This document shows positions 1-5,428 of a stretch of DNA of 6,245 nucleotides, one piece after another. A model generated the notes under the pieces. That model had not been told where the DNA came from, ran no database searches, and worked only from the letters and a program-made list of their open reading frames with translations. Each line of letters opens with the position of its first letter. Positions within the stretch are counted from its first letter, which is position 1. The DNA comes from Deltaproteobacteria bacterium. Its GTDB lineage: Bacteria; Desulfobacterota; Desulfobacteria; Desulfobacterales; BuS5. The translations under genes and the position numbers were made by a program. The stretch is taken from NCBI GenBank assembly GCA_021157555.1, contig JAGGWL010000036.1, forward strand, positions 1 through 6,245. The letters run 5' to 3'.

Positions 1-1
1 A

Positions 2-310
2 GGTGACGGAGATATTGCAGGTGCAGTCGATACGGATTCATTCAAACTTTCTGTTGGTTTCAAACCGATTGATTCCTTAAAATTGATAGCGAACTATGGT
101 TATTATGACCATGGTCGTGATGCACCTGGAACCCTTGCGGATGAGGTATCACGTTCTGCTGAATTGGTTGCAAAATATACAGGAATAGAAAAGGTAACTT
201 TATTTGCAGGATATTTTCATACTGACCATAACGGACAAGGTGTTTACCGAGGCTCCCGTCTTCACGAAGGGCTGGATACTCTCAGGTTCTGGGCAAAGTA
301 TGCTTTCTAA
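2..310 (+). CDS. Outer-membrane beta-barrel (porin-like) protein, C-terminal part
   Basis: The frame is open from the left edge of the window to a TAA at 308-310, giving the last 102 residues of a protein whose start lies outside. The visible part alternates hydrophobic and polar residues in short strands (for example FKLSVGFKPIDSLKLIANYG, and later VTLFAGYF) separated by polar Asp/His/Gly-rich loops. It ends in Lys-Tyr-Ala-Phe. A terminal Phe at the end of a last amphipathic strand is the usual signal for insertion by the BAM machinery, so this should be an integral outer-membrane barrel, probably a porin or channel. The family cannot be fixed from this fragment, and the substrate is unknown. 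An internal TTG at 83 is only a chance start, because the frame runs through it from the edge. No strong hairpin-plus-T-run terminator follows; a dispersed repeat begins at the stop codon instead. Confidence 0.75.
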   Translation, partial: GDGDIAGAVDTDSFKLSVGFKPIDSLKLIANYGYYDHGRDAPGTLADEVSRSAELVAKYTGIEKVTLFAGYFHTDHNGQGVYRGSRLHEGLDTLRFWAKYAF

Positions 311-337
311 GGAACGTGGACGAAATAACTTCACAGA
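307..337 (+). repeat. Dispersed intergenic repeat, copy 1
   Basis: This 31-bp stretch matches positions 4864-4894 at 26 of 31 positions without gaps. The shared blocks are CTAAGGAACG, GGA, AAATAACTT and CAGA; the five differences are at 317, 321, 322, 332 and 333. Copy 1 starts inside the stop codon of the barrel-protein gene. Two copies on the same strand in the only two larger intergenic regions of the window suggest a short dispersed repeat family. What it does is unknown. Confidence 0.5.
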
Positions 338-445
338 AATATATATTAAATATCCTGAAATTTTTCAAAATAGTTGACTGATAACATAAAATAATGTTTT
401 AAGTAACATTGTTTTTCAATTGTTAGCCATAAACGATTAAATGGC

Positions 446-461
446 TGGTATGCTTTTTGCT
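446..461 (+). promoter_or_regulatory. Candidate sigma54 (-24/-12) promoter for the response regulator
   Basis: The stretch TGGTATGCTTTTTGCT fits the sigma54 pattern TGGCAC-N5-TTGCW: GG at 447-448 and GC at 459-460 are separated by exactly 10 nt, the -12 block TTGCT is complete, and the -24 block matches at 4 of 6 positions. Transcription would start near 472, leaving a leader of about 40 nt before the ATG at 515, with a Shine-Dalgarno GAGG at 503-506. Sigma54 promoters need an enhancer-binding activator; none is encoded in the window. A chance match is possible. Confidence 0.38.
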
Positions 462-489
462 TTATGTATTCGCAATTATGCCATAAAGC
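459..489. repeat. Inverted repeat in the leader of the response-regulator gene
   Basis: GCTTTATG (459-466) and CATAAAGC (482-489) are perfect 8-bp arms around a 15-nt loop. The left arm starts on the -12 GC of the sigma54-like element, and the right arm ends 13 nt before the GAGG ribosome site. A second, weaker pair lies just upstream: AGCCAT (425-430) and ATGGCT (441-446). They could be a regulator site or leader RNA structure. There is no T-run, so they are not terminator-like. Confidence 0.4.
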
Positions 490-514
490 CTATGCCGGTA
501 ATGAGGTATAATAT

Positions 515-907
515 ATGGAAGAAAAGAAGATCCTCTTTATAGATGATGATGAATCACAAAGAGAGATAGTTAATGATATGATCGAAAGTTTTGGATATAT
601 TGTAGAGACTGCCGATAGTCCTGAAAAAGCAATACAAATGTTGGAAAAGGATGAATATCCTCTTATCATAACAGACTTGAAGATGCCTGGAATAAACGGA
701 ATGGAGTTGTGTAAACATATCAGAACGGTAAATTCCGAATCTATAATCTATGCCTTGTCAGGACATGTTGCCGAATTTGAGCCTGAACTGTTTGAAGAGA
801 TCGGGTTTGACGGTCATCTCTGCAAACCTGTAAATATTCAAGTACTCAGACTTGCTATAGATGGTGCTTTTGAACGGCTGGATGAGAACAGAAACGAATC
901 GGAGTAA
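515..907 (+). CDS. Single-domain response regulator (CheY-like receiver)
   Basis: A 130-residue protein made almost entirely of one receiver domain. The acidic pocket is Asp11-Asp12 after a hydrophobic beta-1 strand (ILFID). The expected phospho-acceptor is Asp54 in the sequence IITDLKMPG. The switch Ser is Ser82 and the conserved Lys-Pro is Lys104-Pro105, so all residues needed for phosphorylation by a histidine kinase are present. There is no DNA-binding or enzymatic output domain; the tail after the receiver is a short charged stretch. It should act in the cytoplasm by protein contact or as a phosphorelay member. Its kinase is not in the window. The ATG at 515 follows GAGG at 503-506 at good spacing. 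The glycosyltransferase starts 28 nt downstream, so the two are probably co-transcribed. Partner and output are unknown. Confidence 0.9.
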   Translation: MEEKKILFIDDDESQREIVNDMIESFGYIVETADSPEKAIQMLEKDEYPLIITDLKMPGINGMELCKHIRTVNSESIIYALSGHVAEFEPELFEEIGFDGHLCKPVNIQVLRLAIDGAFERLDENRNESE

Positions 908-935
908 AATTATTGCTGTGGGGAAGACGCGGGTT

Positions 936-2210
936 ATGGAAAAGAATGAGTATGGAACAAAAATAAGTAATATCGGGTTTATTTCAGTTAGGCTGGCAGG
1001 CACGGATGGTGTTTCTCTTGAAACTGCAAAATGGGCGGATGTTTTTGAAAAAGCAGGATTTACCTGTTATTATTTTGCGGGAGAGCTTGATCAGCCGGAG
1101 GAACGTTCTTATTTACTTGATGAGGCGCATTTTACTCATCCGGATATCAGGGACATTTTTCACAACTCTTTTGGAACCTGCACAAGAGGACGTTTTATAA
1201 CACAAAAGATTCAGAAAATTAAAAGTTTAATAAAGGATCATCTTTACAGGTTTATTGAAAAATTCAAGATAGATATTTTAATCCCGGAAAATGCGCTGAC
1301 CATACCATTAAATATCCCGCTTGGTCTGGCCATTACCGAAGTAATTGCGGAAACAGGAATTCATACCATAGCGCACCATCATGATTTTTTCTGGGAGCGG
1401 AAGAATTTTTTGACAAATGCCATCTGGGATTATCTTAATATGGCTTTTCCTCCCTCTCTCCCTTTAATTAATCATGTAGTAATCAGCTCACCTGCAAGTG
1501 AACAATTGAGCCGCAGGACAGGAATATCATCAACTATTATCCCCAATGTAATGCATTTTGAAAATCCTCCTATTCCTGTTGATGAGTATGCTTCCGATGT
1601 TAGAGAAGCTCTCGGCTTTGAAGCTGATGAACTTTTTATTCTTCAGCCTACAAGAGTTGTAGAAAGAAAAGGTATTGAACATGCCATAGAAATGGTTCAC
1701 AGGCTGAACCTGAAAGCAAAATTGGTTATTTCCCATGCTTCCGGTGATGAAGGACATGATTATGAAGTCCGGCTCAAGAAATATTCAAAGATGTTGAATG
1801 TTAACACCATTTTTGTTTCTGACATTATTAACGAAAAAAGAGGGCTAACCGAATCCGGCCGGAAAATATATACACTCGACGACATATATCCGCATGCAGA
1901 TTTTGTTACATACCCATCTACCAAGGAAGGTTTTGGTAATGCATTTCTTGAGGCTATGTATTTTAAAAAACCGATTATGGTAAATGATTATTCAATTTAT
2001 GCTGTAGATATTAAACCAAAGGGTTTTTCAGTGGTTGAGATTGATGGGTACGTTACCGACAACTCTGTTCAACAAATCAAACATCTTCTTAATGATAAAG
2101 AACTTACCAGTAAAATGGCAGAACATAATTATAAAATAGCCGCACGCTATTTTTCCTATTCAGTTTTGCAGAATAAACTTAAAAATTTAATGGCAGAATA
2201 TACCAGATGA
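936..2210 (+). CDS. Glycosyltransferase family 4 (GT-B fold)
   Basis: A 424-residue cytoplasmic glycosyltransferase of GT4 type, which moves a sugar from a nucleotide-sugar donor with retention of configuration. The N-terminal acceptor half opens with RLAGTDGVSLETAKW (residues 19-33), a glycine-rich loop typical of the fold, and carries His147-His148-His149-Asp150 before FFWER. The C-terminal donor half has Arg240 and Lys245 (PTRVVERKG), which in this family contact the donor phosphates, and the EX7E motif with Glu331 and Glu339 (EGFGNAFLE). Length is normal. I chose the ATG at 936, after GGGGAAG at 920-926. An upstream in-frame ATG at 861 would overlap the response regulator by 47 nt and add an uncharacteristic 25-residue leader. 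Substrates are not shown by sequence. The GTDGVSLE opening recalls enzymes making sucrose-like or glucosylglycerate-type solutes, from memory only. The phosphofructokinase follows after 49 nt. Confidence 0.85.
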   Translation: MEKNEYGTKISNIGFISVRLAGTDGVSLETAKWADVFEKAGFTCYYFAGELDQPEERSYLLDEAHFTHPDIRDIFHNSFGTCTRGRFITQKIQKIKSLIKDHLYRFIEKFKIDILIPENALTIPLNIPLGLAITEVIAETGIHTIAHHHDFFWERKNFLTNAIWDYLNMAFPPSLPLINHVVISSPASEQLSRRTGISSTIIPNVMHFENPPIPVDEYASDVREALGFEADELFILQPTRVVERKGIEHAIEMVHRLNLKAKLVISHASGDEGHDYEVRLKKYSKMLNVNTIFVSDIINEKRGLTESGRKIYTLDDIYPHADFVTYPSTKEGFGNAFLEAMYFKKPIMVNDYSIYAVDIKPKGFSVVEIDGYVTDNSVQQIKHLLNDKELTSKMAEHNYKIAARYFSYSVLQNKLKNLMAEYTR

Positions 2211-2259
2211 TTTTACACTTGCAGATTTTAAAACAATTTTATTTTTTTGAGGTGACAGC

Positions 2260-3582
2260 ATGTTTGAGGAAACACTAGATACAACCATACAAACTCTTGG
2301 TGCAACAAAAGTTAATTCTCCTCTTTGTAAATCAAAGGATATAAAATGGGAACGGGATTTTATATCAGATGATAACAAAATTGTTATTGATGTATTTCGG
2401 CATAATCTGAGCCGTATAATCAAAGAGGGTAAAGAGCCGCCTGCGTTTGAAATGGCCGGACAGAGAGAAAAAATTTATTTTGATCCGAGTAAACTTAAGT
2501 GTGCCGTTGTAACTTGCGGAGGTCTCTGCCCAGGTCTTAACGATGTAGTTCGTTCAATAGTTCTGGGGCTTTTTTATAGGTATGGAGTAAAAAACATTTA
2601 TGGAATCAGGTACGGTTTTCAAGGCTTTATATCGAAATATGGGCATGAAATAATTGAAATGGGGCCTAAATTTGTATCACATATTCTTGATAATGGGGGC
2701 TCTGTACTTGGTTCATCACGGGGAGCACAGGATATTGGTGAGATTGTCGATTGTCTGGAGAGGATGAATATCGGCATTCTGTTCACCATTGGTGGAGACG
2801 GAACATTGATGGCTGCCTCCAGAATTGCAGATGAGATATCTAACAGAGGCCTGAAGATCAGCGTTATAGGAGTTCCCAAGACAATTGATAATGATATTCA
2901 TTTGATATCAAAATCTTTTGGTTTTGATACAGCCGTTGATGTTGCTACCATGGCTGTAAGGGCCGCACATAATGAAGGAAGAAGTTATCATAACGGAATA
3001 GGGCTTATCAAACTTATGGGCAGAAATTCCGGTTTTATTGCTGCCACTACAACGCTTGCACAGCCGGATGTCAATTTTGTGCTGGTTCCGGAAGTTGATT
3101 TTGACCTTGAAGGAGAAAATGGCCTTTTAGCTTCTCTTGAAGAGCGTTTAAAAAGCAGAAAACATGCCGTAATTGTGGTAGCTGAAGGGGCAGGGCAGAA
3201 GTATTTTGAAAATATCAATGACGAGCATGATGAATCAGGTAATCTTAGATTAAAGGATATTGGTCTGTTTCTAAAAGATAAAATTTCTTCATATTTTGCG
3301 GCAAAAAATATGGATATTGTACTCAAGTATATTGATCCAAGTTATATAATAAGGAGCCTTCCAGCAAATGCGAATGACAGCGTTTTTTGTGGTTTTTTAG
3401 GACTCGGTGCAGTTCACGCCGGCATGGCTGGAAAAACAAAGGTTATTATAAGCTATTGGAATGGGCATCTTGTCCATATACCTATGAATCTTTCAGTGGG
3501 AAAACGAAAAAAGATTGTACCTCATGGAAAATTATGGCGCACTGTTCTAGAATCGACAGGGCAGGGTTCTTTGAAGAATTAA
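2260..3582 (+). CDS. pfkA: 6-phosphofructokinase, long plant/protist-like type, probably ATP-dependent
   Basis: Phosphorylates fructose 6-phosphate to the 1,6-bisphosphate in glycolysis. At 440 residues it is longer than E. coli PfkA (about 320) and has an N-terminal extension of about 80 residues before the Rossmann-like core. Core motifs in order: CGGLCPGLN (86-94), GSSRG, GGDGT (178-182), PKTIDND (206-212, catalytic Asp210), LMGRNSG (Met253, Arg255) and the sugar-phosphate site DPSYIIRS (Arg365). The residue equivalent to E. coli Gly104 is Gly181, as in ATP users, while the position of Gly124 is Lys207, as in pyrophosphate users. This Gly/Lys mix is known from plant and trypanosomatid ATP-dependent enzymes, so ATP is favoured here, but pyrophosphate use is not excluded. 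The ATG at 2260 has a strong Shine-Dalgarno, GAGGTGA, at 2249-2255. It is the last gene of the run from 515. Its TAA overlaps the trmJ stop, and the T-run at 3583-3590 follows only a weak AT-rich stem. Confidence 0.92.
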   Translation: MFEETLDTTIQTLGATKVNSPLCKSKDIKWERDFISDDNKIVIDVFRHNLSRIIKEGKEPPAFEMAGQREKIYFDPSKLKCAVVTCGGLCPGLNDVVRSIVLGLFYRYGVKNIYGIRYGFQGFISKYGHEIIEMGPKFVSHILDNGGSVLGSSRGAQDIGEIVDCLERMNIGILFTIGGDGTLMAASRIADEISNRGLKISVIGVPKTIDNDIHLISKSFGFDTAVDVATMAVRAAHNEGRSYHNGIGLIKLMGRNSGFIAATTTLAQPDVNFVLVPEVDFDLEGENGLLASLEERLKSRKHAVIVVAEGAGQKYFENINDEHDESGNLRLKDIGLFLKDKISSYFAAKNMDIVLKYIDPSYIIRSLPANANDSVFCGFLGLGAVHAGMAGKTKVIISYWNGHLVHIPMNLSVGKRKKIVPHGKLWRTVLESTGQGSLKN

Positions 3583-4331
3583 TTTTTTTTCCTTTTTCCG
3601 TACCATTCGATTTGTCTACAAATTCCACGAATAACGCTAACTTCTCTGGCACGGAGTGGTAAACGGTTAAAAAAATTACGCAGCTTGTTCATCCAGTAGT
3701 CAGGGTTTTCGGCATTGATGTAATTGATTTTTACTAAAATTTCTTTAAGCTTATTGTACATGCCTTCCAGTTCATGTCTGTTTGCAAGACGTGGAGTAAA
3801 ACATTTTTTTGTTTCAGGTGAGGCAGTGAAAAGTTCATAACAGATGACCATTACTGCCTGTGCCAGGTTAAGAGAAGAGAATGTTGACGTTGGAATATTG
3901 ACCAGCAAATGGCAGTTTCTTATCTCCTCGTTTGTGAGGCCTCTGTCTTCTGGGCCAAAAAGGAATGCTATGGTGTTGTTTGCGGAAATGGGGACAAGCT
4001 TTTCCGTCAGTATTGAAGGAGTACTGACTACCTGACGCTGGCCGCCTGTACGCGCTGTTGCTCCAGCTATATAATTAAATTCAGCCAGTGCCTGATCTAA
4101 TGTTTCATGGAGCTCTATATTTTGAATAATATCTGATGCGGCATGTGTTGCAAGTTTGCGGATTTTAGTGATGTCGTAATTTTCAGGATTTACAACAATC
4201 AACCGCTTGATACCCATGTTGCAGATTGCACGGGCAGCAGCCCCGATATTCTCAGGATATCGGGGCTGCTGCAGAACTATGGCAATGTTGTTTAGATTGA
4301 TGCTGTTTGGTTTTTTTTTGCCAACATTCAT
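3579..4331 (-). CDS. trmJ: tRNA (cytidine/uridine-32-2'-O)-methyltransferase TrmJ
   Basis: A SPOUT (SpoU) family methyltransferase that uses S-adenosylmethionine to methylate the ribose of nucleotide 32 in the tRNA anticodon loop. The 250-residue length matches E. coli TrmJ (246). Motif 1 is PRYPENIGAAARA, with Asn28 and Arg34. Motif 2 is FLFGPEDRGLTNEE (Gly126 to Glu136). Motif 3 is IPTSTFSSLNLAQAV, with Ser152-Ser153-Leu154-Asn155; these form the trefoil-knot cofactor site. The C-terminal arm (about 185-243), ending in LRNFFNRLPLRAREVSVIRG, is the TrmJ-type extension that separates it from TrmL or plain SpoU proteins. The open frame reaches back to 4442, but that part lies inside ndk and is unlike TrmJ, so the ATG at 4331 is chosen, 7 nt after the ndk stop. 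Its Shine-Dalgarno is weak, so translational coupling to ndk is plausible. A perfect hairpin covers codons 20-33. Confidence 0.92.
   Translation of the reverse strand: MNVGKKKPNSINLNNIAIVLQQPRYPENIGAAARAICNMGIKRLIVVNPENYDITKIRKLATHAASDIIQNIELHETLDQALAEFNYIAGATARTGGQRQVVSTPSILTEKLVPISANNTIAFLFGPEDRGLTNEEIRNCHLLVNIPTSTFSSLNLAQAVMVICYELFTASPETKKCFTPRLANRHELEGMYNKLKEILVKINYINAENPDYWMNKLRNFFNRLPLRAREVSVIRGICRQIEWYGKRKKN
4234..4272 (-). repeat. Perfect 16-bp-stem hairpin inside trmJ
   Basis: On the plus strand GCAGCAGCCCCGATAT (4234-4249) and ATATCGGGGCTGCTGC (4257-4272) are exact reverse complements around a 7-nt spacer, TCTCAGG. In trmJ mRNA this is a GC-rich 16-bp stem from about nt 60 to nt 98 of the gene, and it encodes the conserved motif 1 (roughly QQPRYPENIGAAA). 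No T-run follows on either strand, so it does not look like a simple intrinsic terminator. Confidence 0.9.
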
Positions 4332-4338
4332 CCTGAAC

Positions 4339-4764
4339 TCATCCGATGATTTCAAAGCTGTTAAAAAAATAACCGATTTCAAAAGCGGCAGATTCAGGTG
4401 AATCTGATCCATGTACGACATTTGCTTCAATATTTGTCGCAAAATCTTTTCTGATAGTCCCTTCGTCAGCTTCTTCGCAATTGGTAGCGCCCATCAGTTT
4501 TCTGTATTTGGCTATTACATTTTCACTCTCCAGCACCATAACTACAATCGGACCGGATGTCATAAATTCTGTAAGGCTTTCAAAAAATGGACGTTCATTG
4601 TGAACGGCATAAAAGCCCTGGGCTTCTTTTTTGCTCAAATGAATCATCTTCATTGCAATGATGTTAATCCCGTTTTCTTCCAGGCGTTTTATAACCTCAC
4701 CGATTAGTTTGCGTGAAACCCCGTCAGGCTTGATGATTGATAATGATTGTTCGGTCTTGCTCAT
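4339..4764 (-). CDS. ndk: Nucleoside diphosphate kinase
   Basis: A full-length 141-residue NDK that transfers the gamma phosphate of ATP to other (d)NDPs through a phosphohistidine, keeping (d)NTP pools balanced in the cytoplasm. Lys12 lies in SIIKPDGV, the nucleotide-binding block MGATN is at 91-95 with Arg88 and Arg105 nearby, and the active-site motif NVVHGSDS contains His118 as the phospho-acceptor. The only small departure from the usual sequence is Cys96 where MGATN is often followed by Pro. The ATG at 4764 has a near-perfect GGAGG (plus-strand cctcc, 4771-4775) 6 nt upstream. The gene is first in a two-gene unit with trmJ, 7 nt apart, and is divergent from the gene at 4907. A sigma70-type promoter candidate lies just upstream. 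Confidence 0.97.
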   Translation of the reverse strand: MSKTEQSLSIIKPDGVSRKLIGEVIKRLEENGINIIAMKMIHLSKKEAQGFYAVHNERPFFESLTEFMTSGPIVVMVLESENVIAKYRKLMGATNCEEADEGTIRKDFATNIEANVVHGSDSPESAAFEIGYFFNSFEIIG

Positions 4765-4792
4765 ATAAAACCTCCATAAATTAATAATTTTT

Positions 4793-4823
4793 ATTAAATA
4801 TCAAATGGAAAGGTTCAAGTCAA
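4793..4823 (-). promoter_or_regulatory. Candidate sigma70 promoter of ndk-trmJ
   Basis: Read on the minus strand, TTGACT (4823 to 4818; 5 of 6 to TTGACA) is followed after 17 nt by TATTTAAT (4800 to 4793), an AT-rich -10 region. The exact -10 hexamer is unsure: TATTTA gives 17-nt spacing, TTTAAT gives a better hexamer but 19 nt. The start would fall a few bases upstream of the GGAGG at 4775-4771. The -35 lies within the left arm of the inverted repeat at 4814-4846. Confidence 0.5.
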
Positions 4824-4846
4824 CAGAGGCGTTGCCTGTACTTGAA
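4814..4846. repeat. Imperfect 33-bp inverted repeat between the divergent genes
   Basis: TTCAAGT (4814-4820) and ACTTGAA (4840-4846) are exact 7-bp arms. Inside them GCCTGT (4834-4839) can pair with ACAG...GC (4823-4830) if two short 2-nt bulges are allowed on the left side, leaving GTT as the turn. It overlaps the ndk -35 candidate and precedes the gene at 4907. An operator for one or both genes is a reasonable reading; an RNA hairpin is the alternative. Confidence 0.45.
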
Positions 4847-4863
4847 ATAATATACCGGAGATG

Positions 4864-4894
4864 CTAAGGAACGAGGATAAAATAACTTTGCAGA
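4864..4894 (+). repeat. Dispersed intergenic repeat, copy 2
   Basis: Second copy of the 31-bp element seen at 307-337 (26 of 31 identical, same orientation). Its right end runs into the AGAGGAG ribosome site (4892-4898) of the gene at 4907, so it lies in the untranslated leader of that gene. Confidence 0.5.
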
Positions 4895-4906
4895 GGAGAT
4901 TCGAGC

Positions 4907-5407
4907 ATGAACAATATACTAAGCTTTAAAAGAAACAGATCAACTTGTGTCGAACAGATTGACGATGAAACCATGAAATCATATTGTCGCCTTCAGGATA
5001 CATTCACCGATGCATATGTTGAAATTGTGGTTCGTTTGCCGGATCTTGAAATTATAAAAGCCAAAGGTGAATTTACCCGCAGTTTGCGGAATGAATGCCT
5101 GATTGATATAAATGAATCCTTAAAGGGAGTTATCGGTGTCAGGATCGGCCCGGGCATGTTAAAAATAATAAAAGGTCTTATGGGCGAAAAAACTGATTGT
5201 AAAGAATTGGTATTTATGGTGGAGGAATGCTGTCATGGTATTATACTGACGTTTACCAAAGAGGGATTGTTATCTGCTTCCAAAGAAGAAAGAAATAAAG
5301 ATGAATATTATGCCAATATGGTTAAAAAAAATATCAGAATGTATAATCGCTGCGCTGCCTTTGCCCCTGGTAGTCCTTTGGTGGAAGGTCTTAAACCACC
5401 TGCATGA
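4907..5407 (+). CDS. DUF2889-like protein of unknown function
   Basis: A 166-residue soluble protein without signal peptide or membrane segment. I do not recognise a function. Its layout resembles DUF2889 proteins: a beta-rich start reaching DAYVEIVVRLPDLEIIKAKGEF (cut here at 35-54 and 55-56), then Asn62-Glu63-Cys64, a helical part with GVRIGPGMLKIIKGLMG (77-93), then Cys98 and the pair Cys108-Cys109 followed by His110. The same pattern, including the cysteines, recurs in residues 1-105 of the next gene, so the two are tandem paralogues over this region. The remaining 55 residues are charged, then end in a Pro/Gly-rich tail. Clustered Cys and His could bind a metal or cofactor, which is inference. 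The ATG at 4907 has AGAGGAG at 4892-4898, and the next gene starts 21 nt after the stop, indicating co-transcription. Confidence 0.6.
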   Translation: MNNILSFKRNRSTCVEQIDDETMKSYCRLQDTFTDAYVEIVVRLPDLEIIKAKGEFTRSLRNECLIDINESLKGVIGVRIGPGMLKIIKGLMGEKTDCKELVFMVEECCHGIILTFTKEGLLSASKEERNKDEYYANMVKKNIRMYNRCAAFAPGSPLVEGLKPPA

Positions 5408-5428
5408 AATATAAGGAGTCTATAAAAT

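Noticed and set aside
374..402. TTGACT (374-379) followed after 17 nt by TTTTAA as a sigma70 promoter for the response regulator
   Set aside because: The -10 hexamer matches at only three positions and the leader would be long; kept only as an alternative to the sigma54-like element.
405..424. AACATTG / CAATTGTT stem with a T5 loop as a terminator of the barrel-protein gene
   Set aside because: AT-only stem with a bulge and no T-run after it.
861..935. Upstream in-frame start for the glycosyltransferase (ATG 861)
   Set aside because: It would overlap the response regulator by 47 nt and add 25 residues unlike a GT4 N-terminus; ATG 936 has a usable ribosome site and is followed by the family's opening strand.
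758..1003. Minus-strand open frame opposite the response regulator and the start of the glycosyltransferase
   Set aside because: Antisense to well-supported genes, with no family features or ribosome site.
2619..3326. Minus-strand open frames opposite the phosphofructokinase
   Set aside because: Shadows of a clearly conserved enzyme; Ser/Pro/Ile-rich translations typical of antisense frames.
4234..4272. Reading the trmJ hairpin as an intrinsic terminator or a CRISPR/REP unit
   Set aside because: No T-run on either side, only one copy in the window, and it encodes conserved TrmJ residues.
4332..4442. Upstream in-frame extension of trmJ to 4442
   Set aside because: The extra 37 residues lie over the ndk coding sequence, and the 250-residue form from 4331 matches the usual TrmJ length.
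4411..4707. Plus-strand open frame opposite ndk
   Set aside because: A shadow of the ndk codons, with biased aromatic/Cys composition and no recognisable motif.
4861..4929. Short plus-strand open frame from ATG 4861 through the dispersed repeat, ending just inside the gene at 4907
   Set aside because: The purine-rich stretch CCGGAG touches the ATG, leaving no spacing for a ribosome site, and the peptide of about 22 residues resembles nothing known.
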